Origin: Bacteroidota bacterium
Lineage (GTDB): Bacteria; Bacteroidota; Bacteroidia; Flavobacteriales; Flavobacteriaceae
Assembly: GCA_015767395.1 (NCBI GenBank)
Contig: JADWMI010000015.1
Span: forward strand, 11,277-18,931
Reading direction: 5' to 3'
DNA length: 7,655 bases
Position numbers and translations under genes: made by a program. Below the pieces are notes generated by a model. That model was not told the origin of the DNA. It saw only the letters and a program-made list of their open reading frames with translations, and did not search any database. Within the stretch, counting starts at the first letter, position 1. The number at the start of each line of letters is the position of its first letter. Below are positions 1-6,361 of the stretch, piece after piece.

Positions 1-764
1 TCAATGGCAACAATACCACCTCTTTTATTAATCATAAGGGCTTCACCATATTGCTGTAATTTGCTATCTATTGTTAATGTAATGTCATTACCAGGAATAG
101 GAAGTGTATCATAAATACCATTTTTATAAGAGCCAATTTCTTTATTATAACGGTCTCTTTGAATAAATTTCACGCCTTTTGTGCCACGTAAAATTTCTTC
201 ATATGTTTTTTCGATTCCAGCGGTTCCAATTAATTCACCCAATTGATAATATGGGTTCTTCTGAATCATTCCTTCGTTTACCTCACTAATATAGCCCAAA
301 ACATTTGGTGCTGATTTAATAGGGTATTCTCTCAATGATCTTTTCTGAATATAAAACCCTTTAAATTTGTATAATTTCTCTTGTAAATAAGCAAAATCAT
401 TCTTAGATAGTTGTGCAACAAATGTTGATGGAATTCTTGTTGAATAGCGACGAGCCCTATTCATTTTTTTTAGAAAATCTTCCTTAGTGATTTTTAATAA
501 TCTGCAAAAATCAAGAGTATCTAAAGGTTTTACTTCTCGTGGAATTACCATAACGTCGTAAGACAATTGGTTGGCTATTAGCAGTACACCGTTTCTGTCA
601 TAAACATAACCTCTTTCAGGGTAATCATAGGTGACTTTGACTGCTGAATTTTTTAAAGGATGAATGCTATATTCATTACTTACTACTTGTAAATAAAACA
701 AACGTGCAATAAACACCAAACTAGTGAAAATGATTACAACAGATAATAAGCCAATTCTTTTCAT
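1..764 (-). CDS. mrdA: Penicillin-binding protein 2 (elongasome transpeptidase), N-terminal part
   Basis: This is the first 254 codons of a class B penicillin-binding protein; the gene runs off the left edge, so the transpeptidase domain with its catalytic serine is not in the window. PBP2 cross-links peptidoglycan in the periplasm during side-wall growth and works with RodA and MreBCD. Visible features: a short cytoplasmic start (MKRIG), one membrane anchor at about residues 5-27, the class B dimerisation-domain motif RGYVYDRNG at 51-59, and the conserved GELIGTAGIEKTYEE stretch at 176-190 that precedes the transpeptidase domain in PBP2 proteins. The ATG directly follows the mreD stop codon with no gap, which fixes the start and suggests translational coupling. 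The mre neighbours favour PBP2 over the divisome homologue PBP3/FtsI. rodA would be expected next, outside the window, but this cannot be seen. Confidence 0.95.
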   Translation of the reverse strand, partial: MKRIGLLSVVIIFTSLVFIARLFYLQVVSNEYSIHPLKNSAVKVTYDYPERGYVYDRNGVLLIANQLSYDVMVIPREVKPLDTLDFCRLLKITKEDFLKKMNRARRYSTRIPSTFVAQLSKNDFAYLQEKLYKFKGFYIQKRSLREYPIKSAPNVLGYISEVNEGMIQKNPYYQLGELIGTAGIEKTYEEILRGTKGVKFIQRDRYNKEIGSYKNGIYDTLPIPGNDITLTIDSKLQQYGEALMINKRGGIVAI

Positions 765-1271
765 TTATTTCTTGTTTGTAAATAAAGCGATCCCAAGAAT
801 AATCAGAATTATGGTGAAAACACTTGTTGAAAGTGCGTTTGAAATAACTGAAATAACATCTTTAAAGCTAAAATAGGCCAAGCTAAAAACAATTAAATGA
901 TGAATAATGGTTAATACAGCTATAAATAAGAATGCTTTGCTGAATGAGACGGTTCTTAAATTAAATGAATAATAATCAAAATCAGATTTGTTTAATACAA
1001 GTTTTAATATTGGCAGTCTTATAAATGCAATGAATAAAGTTGCAGCTGCATTTATACCACCAGAATCTGAAAAAAAATCAACTGACAGACCAAGAATAAA
1101 ACTCAAAATTAACAATAAGCTTATGTTTTTACGAAAAGGAAATAGAAATATCCAAGCAATATAAATCATTGGATTGATGAACCCAAATAAGTTTATATGA
1201 TTAAATACAACTACTTGAAGTAGTATTAGACCAATAAAACGGAAACTATTAGTTAGTGTTAAATTATTCAT
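765..1271 (-). CDS. mreD: Rod shape-determining membrane protein MreD
   Basis: MreD is a small polytopic inner-membrane protein that links MreC and cytoplasmic MreB with the RodA/PBP2 synthase. The 168-residue product has the usual length for the family and is almost wholly hydrophobic, with about five likely membrane segments (roughly 10-28, 33-47, 50-66, 112-135 and 148-165). The conserved MreD loop is visible as GLSVDFFSDSGG at 61-72, where an Asp and glycines follow a membrane helix. MreD sequences diverge quickly, so the call rests on this motif, the length and hydrophobicity, and above all the position between mreC and mrdA. The ATG begins at the base after the mreC TAG stop, and the TAA stop abuts the mrdA ATG. 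Confidence 0.93.
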   Translation of the reverse strand: MNNLTLTNSFRFIGLILLQVVVFNHINLFGFINPMIYIAWIFLFPFRKNISLLLILSFILGLSVDFFSDSGGINAAATLFIAFIRLPILKLVLNKSDFDYYSFNLRTVSFSKAFLFIAVLTIIHHLIVFSLAYFSFKDVISVISNALSTSVFTIILIILGIALFTNKK

Positions 1272-2105
1272 CTATTGTTGTTCTATTGTTGTTTGCTCTA
1301 AGCTAAGTTGTTCAATTTTTTGGAGGTTTTTAACAACCTGAACATGTTCAAGAGCACTCATATCATTAAACAAAACAACGTTAATTTTAGTGTATTGGTT
1401 GTTTTTAATGTCATAATCTTTTATTATTCCAACGGGTATTCCTTCAGGAAATAAGGATGATTTTCCTCCAGTAATAATTGTATCGCCTTTGTTGATCACG
1501 GCTTGTCTTGGAATATCGGTAATTTGTGTTGTATTGTAATCAAGACCATTCCAAATCATAGTACCAAAATGCGTGCTATTTTTTAAACGTACGTTAATTT
1601 TAGATTTACTATTTAAAATGGATAATACAGTAGCGTATTTGGATGAAGTGTTTTTAATTACGCCAATAATTCCCTGTCCGTTTATGATGCCCATTTCAGT
1701 GTCTAAGCCATTGTCACTCCCTTTGTTTATGGTTAAATAATTATTCCTTTTTGTATAATTATTGTTTATGATTTTAGCTGTTGTATATTCATATTTTTGA
1801 TCATATAACAAAGAGTCGGTAACCATATAGGTGACTGGATTAAAATCAATAACTCTTTTTTCTAGTAAATTTTTTAGGGCTGTATTTTCTTCTATTAGCA
1901 ACTGGTTTTCAGTTTTTAAATGAAGATATTCAGTAATGTTATTTATTTTGTTGTAAAAGCTACCAGAAATCAGGTTTGCGGAATTAACAAATTTACTTTT
2001 ATGATAAGAATGGTGTTGTATTGTAAAATAAAACGCAAAAATTTCCAATAATAAAAACAGCAGGAAAAATCTGAATTTTTTAATAAAATAAATTAATTGC
2101 TGCAT
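1272..2105 (-). CDS. mreC: Rod shape-determining protein MreC
   Basis: MreC is a bitopic inner-membrane protein whose periplasmic part forms a scaffold and activates PBP2. The 277-residue product shows the family layout. There is a short basic N-terminus, one membrane helix at about 11-29, a polar coiled-coil-like stretch at about 50-85 (TENQLLIEENTALKNLLEK at 65-83), and then the two beta-barrel subdomains. Their hallmarks are TINKGSDNGLDTEMGIIN (125-142) with the following GIIGVI, and GDTIITGGKSSLFPEGIPVG (207-226). The C-terminal 15 or so residues form a Gln- and Glu-rich tail outside the conserved fold. The gene starts 22 bp after mreB, and its TAG stop abuts the mreD ATG, so it is part of the mreBCD-mrdA operon. 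No Shine-Dalgarno sequence is evident, as is common in Bacteroidota. Confidence 0.96.
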   Translation of the reverse strand: MQQLIYFIKKFRFFLLFLLLEIFAFYFTIQHHSYHKSKFVNSANLISGSFYNKINNITEYLHLKTENQLLIEENTALKNLLEKRVIDFNPVTYMVTDSLLYDQKYEYTTAKIINNNYTKRNNYLTINKGSDNGLDTEMGIINGQGIIGVIKNTSSKYATVLSILNSKSKINVRLKNSTHFGTMIWNGLDYNTTQITDIPRQAVINKGDTIITGGKSSLFPEGIPVGIIKDYDIKNNQYTKINVVLFNDMSALEHVQVVKNLQKIEQLSLEQTTIEQQ

Positions 2106-2127
2106 ATATTAATTGTAATATAAAGTA

Positions 2128-3156
2128 CTATTTCATTAATACATTTTTGAATTTTTCTAAATCTTTTAAAGCTGTTCCTGTTCCTCTAACAACCGCTCTT
2201 AAAGGGTCTTCAGCAACATAAACTGGTAAATCTGTTTTTCTAGATAAACGTTTGTCTAAACCGCGAAGCATGGATCCACCACCTGCTAAATAAATACCGG
2301 TATTATAAATATCAGCAGCCAATTCAGGAGGTGTTTTTGAAAGTGTTTCCATAACAGCATCCTCAATTCTTAAAATTGATTTGTCTAAAGCTTTTGAAAT
2401 TTCTCTATATGAAACTTGCACTTGTTTTGGTTTTCCGCTCAATAAATCACGACCTTGAACCAACATGTCATCTGGAGGTGTTTCTAAATCTTCTGTAGCA
2501 GCCCCAACCTGAATTTTAATTTTTTCAGCAGTGCGCTCACCCACATATAAATTATGTTGTGTTCTCATATAATAAGCAATATCTGCGGTAAATACATCGC
2601 CCGCAACTTTTACAGATTTGTCACAAACAATTCCACCCAAAGCAATTACAGCAATTTCTGTAGTACCTCCTCCTATATCAATAATCATATTTCCTTTAGG
2701 CTCCATGATATCAATACCAATACCAATAGCTGCAGCCATTGGTTCATGAATTAAATAAATTTCTTTTGCATTCATGTGTTCTGCAGAATCAATTACGGCT
2801 CTTTTTTCAACTTCAGTGATACCTGATGGAATGCAAATAACCATTCGTAAGGAAGGCGTGAAAAATTTCTTTTTAATACTTGGTATGTTTCTGATAAACT
2901 CCTTTATCATTTGTTCCGAAGCCTCAAAATCAGCAATTACACCATCTTTTAAGGGTCTAATTGTTTTTATGTTTTCATGCGTTTTTCCTTGCATTAAACT
3001 AGCTTTATGACCAGTTGCGATAATTTTGCCATTTGTTCTATCTCTGGCGACTATGGAAGGAGCATCAACTACTACCTTTCCATCGTGAATAATAAGGGTA
3101 TTTGCCGTGCCTAAATCAATGGCAATATCCTCAGTCATAAAGTCGAAAAAACTCAT
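2128..3156 (-). CDS. mreB: Rod shape-determining protein MreB (bacterial actin)
   Basis: MreB is the actin-like ATPase that forms membrane-bound filaments and orients elongasome movement. At 342 residues it is the normal length. The actin-fold nucleotide-binding motifs appear in order: phosphate 1 DLGTANTL (14-21), the IHEPMAAAIG segment (136-145), phosphate 2 IDIGGGTTEI (159-168), GERTAEKIK (206-214) and the adenosine motif LAGGGSMLRGL (290-300). The N-terminus (MSFFDFMTED) has hydrophobic aromatic residues before the first strand, fitting a membrane-contact role, but this is inference. It lies 52 bp after purH and 22 bp before mreC, with a likely promoter of its own in the gap after purH. 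Related actin-like proteins such as DnaK or FtsA are excluded by length, motifs and the mreC/mreD context. Confidence 0.98.
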   Translation of the reverse strand: MSFFDFMTEDIAIDLGTANTLIIHDGKVVVDAPSIVARDRTNGKIIATGHKASLMQGKTHENIKTIRPLKDGVIADFEASEQMIKEFIRNIPSIKKKFFTPSLRMVICIPSGITEVEKRAVIDSAEHMNAKEIYLIHEPMAAAIGIGIDIMEPKGNMIIDIGGGTTEIAVIALGGIVCDKSVKVAGDVFTADIAYYMRTQHNLYVGERTAEKIKIQVGAATEDLETPPDDMLVQGRDLLSGKPKQVQVSYREISKALDKSILRIEDAVMETLSKTPPELAADIYNTGIYLAGGGSMLRGLDKRLSRKTDLPVYVAEDPLRAVVRGTGTALKDLEKFKNVLMK

Positions 3157-3195
3157 ATATTTATATTGTTATTTGTTTTTAATTAGTTGAATTCT

Positions 3196-3203
3196 CAAAG
3201 TTA
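3196..3203 (-). promoter_or_regulatory. Candidate -7 promoter element for mreB
   Basis: The minus strand reads TAACTTTG, an exact match to the Bacteroidota -7 consensus TAnnTTTG. It lies in the 52-bp gap between purH and mreB, and its last base is 39 bases before the mreB ATG. No clear TTG -33 element is seen about 20 bp upstream, where the purH coding end lies. It could allow the mre operon to be expressed apart from purH, but the eight-base match alone is weak evidence in AT-rich DNA. Confidence 0.4.
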
Positions 3204-3208
3204 CTAAA

Positions 3209-4735
3209 TTAGTGTTTAAAATGACGTGTGCCAGTAAATACCATACCAATGTTATTTTCATTACAATAATCAATAGATAATTGATCTTTGATTGAACCTC
3301 CAGGCTGAATTACGGCCTCAATTCCAACATTTCCTGCAATTTCTACACAATCTGGGAAAGGGAAAAATGCATCACTTGCCATTACAGCACCTTTTAAATC
3401 AAATTTAAACGTCTTTGCTTTTGTAATGGCTTGCTCTAAAGCATCAACTCTTGATGTTTGCCCAGTTCCACCAGCACAAAGTTGTTTGTTTTTAACTAAA
3501 ATTATTGTATTCGATTTTGTGTGCTTACAAATTTTTGAAGCAAATAATAAATCTTCAATTTCTGAATCTGAAACAACTCTTTTAGTAACGTTTTTTATTC
3601 CTTCTTTAGTATCAGTTCTGTTATTTGGCTCTTGTGCTAAAACACCATTAAGAGCAGAACGGTAACTTATATTTGACGATTCAACTTCTTTTTGAATTAA
3701 AATAATTCTATTTTTTTTCCCTTTTAAAACTTTCAAAGCAGAATCTGAATAGGAAGGAGCAATTACAACCTCACAAAACAAACTATGAATTTCTAAAGCA
3801 GTAGCCTCATCAATTTCCCTGTTAGCAATCAAAACACCTCCAAAAGCGGAAGTTGGATCTCCTGCCAAGGCATCAATATAGGCCTGAGCCAAGGTATCTC
3901 TTTGTGCGAATCCACAGGCATTGTTATGTTTTAAAATTGCAAATGTTGGTGCTTCATTTTTAAATTCTTTAATTAAATTTACGGCAGCATCAACATCTAA
4001 TAAGTTATTGAAAGAAAGTTCTTTTCCATGTAATTGTTCGAATAATTCATCAAGGTTTCCGTAGAAAAATCCTTTTTGATGAGGATTCTCACCATATCTC
4101 AATTGTTTAGCAATATCAAAACTTTGTCTAAACACAGGCTGATCATCATTCATATAATTAAAGATCGCAGTGTCATAGTGACTAGAAGCAGCAAAAGATT
4201 TTGCAGCAAAATCCTTACGGTTAGCCAATGTTGTAGCGCCGTTATTTTCTGTTATAATGTTTAAAAATTCATTGTATTGCTCCATTGAAGAAACGCAAAT
4301 AACATCTTTAAAGTTTTTAGCAGCAGCTCTAATTAATGAGATTCCACCAATATCTATTTTTTCAATAATATCTTGTTCTGGAGCTCCACTTGCCACTGTT
4401 TTTTCAAACGGGTATAAATCAACAATTACAATATCCATTTCTGGAATGTCGAACTCTTGTAATTGTGCTTGATCACTTTCATTTTCACGTCTAGCTAAAA
4501 TTCCTCCAAAAACTTTTGGGTGTAATGTTTTAACTCTTCCACCTAGAATTGAAGGGTATGATGTTAAATCTTCAACAGGTACTACATTTATACCTAGTTC
4601 TTTAATAAAACTTTCTGTTCCTCCAGTCGAATAAATTGTAATTCCAAGTTCATTTAATTTTTGAACAATTGGACCTAAACCATCTTTGTGAAATACGGAA
4701 ATTAATGCTGTTTTTGCGTTTTTAGTAGAGTTCAT
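3209..4735 (-). CDS. purH: Bifunctional AICAR transformylase / IMP cyclohydrolase PurH
   Basis: PurH carries out the last two steps of de novo purine synthesis in the cytoplasm: formylation of AICAR with 10-formyl-tetrahydrofolate, then ring closure to IMP. The 508-residue length is typical. The N-terminal MGS-like cyclohydrolase domain (about 1-195) shows STGGTESFI (36-44), GGRVKTLHPKVFGG (65-78) and the DIGGISLIRAAAKN stretch (128-141). The C-terminal transformylase domain has LRYGENPHQ (212-220), the catalytic Lys-His pair in KHNNACGFA (269-277), DPTSAFGG (293-300), SDAFFPFPD (454-462) and the terminal GTRHFKH. The family's usual KHxNPCG motif reads KHNNACG here; the Lys, His and Cys are kept. 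It has its own likely promoter upstream and precedes the mre operon, which may receive read-through. Confidence 0.98.
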   Translation of the reverse strand: MNSTKNAKTALISVFHKDGLGPIVQKLNELGITIYSTGGTESFIKELGINVVPVEDLTSYPSILGGRVKTLHPKVFGGILARRENESDQAQLQEFDIPEMDIVIVDLYPFEKTVASGAPEQDIIEKIDIGGISLIRAAAKNFKDVICVSSMEQYNEFLNIITENNGATTLANRKDFAAKSFAASSHYDTAIFNYMNDDQPVFRQSFDIAKQLRYGENPHQKGFFYGNLDELFEQLHGKELSFNNLLDVDAAVNLIKEFKNEAPTFAILKHNNACGFAQRDTLAQAYIDALAGDPTSAFGGVLIANREIDEATALEIHSLFCEVVIAPSYSDSALKVLKGKKNRIILIQKEVESSNISYRSALNGVLAQEPNNRTDTKEGIKNVTKRVVSDSEIEDLLFASKICKHTKSNTIILVKNKQLCAGGTGQTSRVDALEQAITKAKTFKFDLKGAVMASDAFFPFPDCVEIAGNVGIEAVIQPGGSIKDQLSIDYCNENNIGMVFTGTRHFKH

Positions 4736-4757
4736 GTGTTGTATTATTGCTTAAGCG

Positions 4758-4788
4758 CAAAGCTAATAATTATCAGCTATTTAAACAA
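4758..4788 (-). promoter_or_regulatory. Likely purH promoter (-33 TTG / -7 TAGCTTTG)
   Basis: On the minus strand TAGCTTTG (4765 down to 4758) matches the Bacteroidota -7 consensus TAnnTTTG exactly. A TTG at 4788-4786 lies 20 bases upstream, the expected distance for the -33 element, and a second GTTTTG occurs slightly further up. The -7 element ends 22 bases before the purH ATG, which would give a very short leader. That leaves no room for a purine riboswitch, and none is seen. Confidence 0.6.
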
Positions 4789-4811
4789 TACAAAACGAAG
4801 GATAATTTCAA

Positions 4812-4976
4812 TTATTTATTTTTGGTTTTTGAAAGAAATCTAGTGACCAATTCGTTGTAATTTAGAGGGGGATCATTGTCTTGATGTTTCCCTATAAGTA
4901 TTTTCAAAAAAGTTAACTTTTTTGAAAAAAAATCACTGTCTCTGTTGGTGCGGTTATGTTGAGTTTGTTTTAACAT
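4812..4976 (-). CDS. Unrecognised 54-residue protein with C-terminal LNYNELVxRF motif
   Basis: This short minus-strand ORF begins with ATG (4976-4974) and ends with TAA (4814-4812). The product is basic and polar with no signal peptide and no clear membrane segment. It begins MLKQTQHNRTNRDSDFF, has KKLTFLKILIGKHQ in the middle, and ends LNYNELVTRFLSKTKNK. I do not recognise the family. The case for coding is comparative. The last 33 residues align without gaps to the broken copy at 5115-5268 with 16 identities, and 9 of those 16 use different synonymous codons (for example CTA/TTA, TAC/TAT, GTC/GTA, AGA/CGA). An in-frame stop at 5033-5031 limits any extension, and no other good start lies between it and the ATG. 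A candidate -7 element is 49 bases upstream. No Shine-Dalgarno sequence is present. It could be a small regulator, an adaptor or a C-terminal fragment of a longer ancestor; the function is unknown. Confidence 0.55.
   Translation of the reverse strand: MLKQTQHNRTNRDSDFFSKKLTFLKILIGKHQDNDPPLNYNELVTRFLSKTKNK
4901..4928. repeat. Perfect 28-bp palindrome inside the short ORF
   Basis: The two halves, 4901-4914 and 4915-4928, are exact reverse complements centred on GTTAAC, with no loop. Each arm is largely A or T runs (CAAAAAAGTT / AACTTTTTTG). It encodes the SKKLTFLK region of the 54-codon ORF. Without a loop or GC-rich stem it is a poor terminator. It could be a protein-binding site or a by-product of the AAA/TTT codons there. 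Confidence 0.6.
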
Positions 4977-5025
4977 TTCTACTGATTTTTTGGAAATGAA
5001 ATAAAACTTTGGGGGAGATATTAAC

Positions 5026-5033
5026 CAAATTTA
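5026..5033 (-). promoter_or_regulatory. Candidate -7 element upstream of the short ORF
   Basis: The minus strand reads TAAATTTG, fitting TAnnTTTG, and ends 49 bases before the ATG at 4976. No TTG is visible at the -33 spacing, and the region is very AT-rich, so a chance match is quite possible. Confidence 0.3.
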
Positions 5034-5114
5034 ATTAAAATTATTTAAAAATGAAAATTTATATAGAATTTGAAATGTAGCCTGTCTTTTTAGAAATATT
5101 TTTTTTGTAATTTA

Positions 5115-5268
5115 TTAATCCTTTTTAACCTTTATTCTAAATCGATCTACTAATTCATTATAGTTTAACGAGGTTTTAGTTTTTTGAGTTTTACTTGAAA
5201 AGGTATTTAAAAAAGTTTTTTTTATATCGTTTAGCACTATGTCGTTTATTTTTGAATTTAGTTATCAT
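5115..5268 (-). pseudogene. Frame-broken second copy of the LNYNELVxRF short gene
   Basis: The 3' part on the minus strand (5216 down to 5115) reads TFLNTFSSKTQKTKTSLN, then YNELVDRFRIKVKKD, then TAA. Its 33 residues are 16 of 33 identical, without gaps, to the end of the 54-residue product at 4812-4976. That frame has no ATG and meets a stop at 5264-5262. In the next frame an ATG at 5268-5266 opens MITKFKNKRHSAKRYKK, which leads into a run of eight A residues on the coding strand (5223-5216 region). Removing a single A there would join the two frames into a 50-residue protein of nearly the same length as its neighbour. I read this as a decayed or phase-variable paralogue. Alternatives are a sequencing error in the homopolymer or a +1 frameshift during translation. 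The protein family is not recognised. Confidence 0.45.
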
Positions 5269-5319
5269 TAATTAAATAATAATAACATAGAAGAGTAATG
5301 GGGAGATCTAAAAAGTTTT

Positions 5320-5784
5320 CTATGTGGTTTGTAAAATTAACTGTGAAGCTTTTTTACAAATAAATTCAAGTAAAATTTCATCATCTTTTGTGAAAGGGTT
5401 TACTGTATGAGAATCGATGTCAATTTGACCAATATTTTCTTTATTTACAAAAATTGGAATTACAATTTCACTTTTTACTTTCCATCCACATGAAATATAA
5501 TTGTCTTGAGCAGTAACATCAGGAACAATAAAGTTTTCATTGCTTAAAGCTACTTGCCCACAGATGCCTTTACCAAAAGGTATAATTTCATGATTGGTTG
5601 GTTCACCAGCAAATTGAGCTAATTTTAATTCGTTTTTATCTTCGTTTTTAAAATAAAAACCAACCCAATCGTAATAGTCAATTTCTTGTTTTAAATAATT
5701 ACAAATATTTTGAAGTTTTTCCGAAACAGATGTATTCTGGTCTAATATATTATTTATTGACTTTTTTAACTGTTGAATATTCAT
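5320..5784 (-). CDS. GAF-domain protein, free methionine-(R)-sulfoxide reductase-like
   Basis: This single GAF domain of 154 residues belongs to the family of fRMsr (MsrC/YebR), which reduces free methionine-R-sulfoxide in the cytoplasm. Comparing from memory with the E. coli enzyme (Trp62, Tyr66, Cys84, Cys94, Cys118, Glu125, Asp141, Asp143), the spacing fits exactly for W40 and Y44 (DWVGFYF), C75 (GKGICG), C99 (NYISCG), E106 (SEIVIPIF) and D122/D124 (IDIDSH). The one difference is the first cysteine: the residue ten before C75 is H65. In studied fRMsr enzymes the last cysteine (here C99) is catalytic and the others resolve the disulfide, so activity is plausible with the C75/C99 pair. A ligand-sensing GAF role is the alternative. 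It is divergent from xrtF, separated by 40 bp, with its own -7 element there. I withhold the symbol because of the missing cysteine. Confidence 0.8.
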   Translation of the reverse strand: MNIQQLKKSINNILDQNTSVSEKLQNICNYLKQEIDYYDWVGFYFKNEDKNELKLAQFAGEPTNHEIIPFGKGICGQVALSNENFIVPDVTAQDNYISCGWKVKSEIVIPIFVNKENIGQIDIDSHTVNPFTKDDEILLEFICKKASQLILQTT

Positions 5785-5803
5785 ATTAATTTGTAGTTTT
5801 ATG

Positions 5804-5811
5804 CAAAATTA
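5804..5811 (-). promoter_or_regulatory. Candidate -7 promoter element for the GAF/fRMsr-like gene
   Basis: TAATTTTG on the minus strand matches TAnnTTTG and ends 19 bases before the ATG at 5784. It lies in the 40-bp gap shared with the divergent xrtF. The -33 position would fall within the first codons of xrtF, where only TTTTC, not TTG, is seen. Confidence 0.4.
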
Positions 5812-5824
5812 AAATTCTTTTTTA

Positions 5825-6361
5825 GTGAAAAGTAATAAATTGATAGTTATATTTTTAATTAAATTTTTTGGCACCTATGCAATACTCTTTTTTAGTTATT
5901 CTTATTATTTAGAAAGCACACAGGAAAAAAACAATATTTACGCTTGTGCGCCTATTACAAGAGATGTTGCCAATCAAACTGAGTTTTTATTAAATAGTTT
6001 TGGGTATGAGGCTGAAGTAAAACAACATCCAGATGAGGTTTCAATGATGTTAAATATTAACAATGTTTACATTGCGCGTGTTGTTGAAGGTTGTAATGCC
6101 ATAAGTATTATCATTTTGTTTATTTCATTTATTGTTGCTTTCTCTTCAAAATTTACTATAACGGCACTTTATATATTGTTTGGAAGTCTAATAATTTACA
6201 CTGTGAATATTGTTAGAATTGCAATTATTACCGTAGCAATGTATGAATATCCTGAGTATCAAAAAATATTGCACGATATTGTTTTTCCGTCTATAATTTA
6301 TGGAATTACCTTTTTGCTTTGGTTTATTTGGGTGAGACAATTTTCAAAAATTAAAAAATGA
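5825..6361 (+). CDS. xrtF: Exosortase family protein XrtF
   Basis: XrtF is the flavobacterial exosortase, an integral membrane cysteine protease/transpeptidase-like enzyme thought to process C-terminal sorting tails of exported proteins. The 178-residue product is short, as expected for XrtF. Its likely membrane segments are about 6-27, 92-107, 111-138 and 152-170. The exosortase catalytic set is visible and in order: Cys90 in VVEGCNAIS at the start of a membrane helix, Arg131 in NIVRIAI, and His150 in KILHDIVFP. Cys41 (YACAP) is an extra cysteine in the extracytoplasmic loop. The start is GTG: a TAA lies in frame at 5810-5812 and no ATG occurs before the catalytic region. The gene overlaps the next one by 4 bp (ATGA), pairing it with its usual partner. 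The substrate proteins are not in this window. Confidence 0.93.
   Translation: MKSNKLIVIFLIKFFGTYAILFFSYSYYLESTQEKNNIYACAPITRDVANQTEFLLNSFGYEAEVKQHPDEVSMMLNINNVYIARVVEGCNAISIIILFISFIVAFSSKFTITALYILFGSLIIYTVNIVRIAIITVAMYEYPEYQKILHDIVFPSIIYGITFLLWFIWVRQFSKIKK

Larger units (their letters stand above)
4736..5319. other. 584-bp stretch with no known gene, holding two related short coding units
   Basis: Between purH and the GAF gene (both minus strand) no known gene family is recognisable. The stretch holds the purH promoter (4758-4788), an intact short minus-strand ORF (4812-4976) with a 28-bp palindrome inside it, a candidate -7 element (5026-5033), and a frame-broken second copy of the same unit (5115-5268). 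The roughly 80 bp between the two copies and the 50 bp next to the GAF gene stop codon are very AT-rich, with no other feature seen. No transposase remnant, RNA gene or strong rho-independent terminator was found. Confidence 0.7.

Noticed and set aside
2554..4472. Plus-strand ORFs of 62-79 codons opposite mreB and purH
   Set aside because: They are short, lack family motifs and lie wholly antisense to two clearly conserved genes, so they are shadows.
4736..4757. Purine riboswitch or long regulatory leader before purH
   Set aside because: The likely -7 element ends 22 bases from the ATG, leaving no room, and no riboswitch core or pairing stems were seen.
4901..4928. Palindrome as a rho-independent terminator
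   Set aside because: It has no loop, no GC-rich stem, and lies within a coding unit.
5216..5223. Programmed -1 frameshift at AAAAAAC in the second short copy
   Set aside because: A -1 slip leads to CTT TTT TAA, a stop, and not to the conserved frame; only a +1 shift or one-base loss joins the frames.
4736..5319. Insertion sequence or transposase remnant
   Set aside because: No terminal inverted repeats, target duplications or transposase motifs were found; the two copies resemble diverged paralogues instead.
5786..5793. TTAATTTG as a -7 element for xrtF
   Set aside because: It has a mismatch to TAnnTTTG at the second position and no TTG at a suitable -33 distance.
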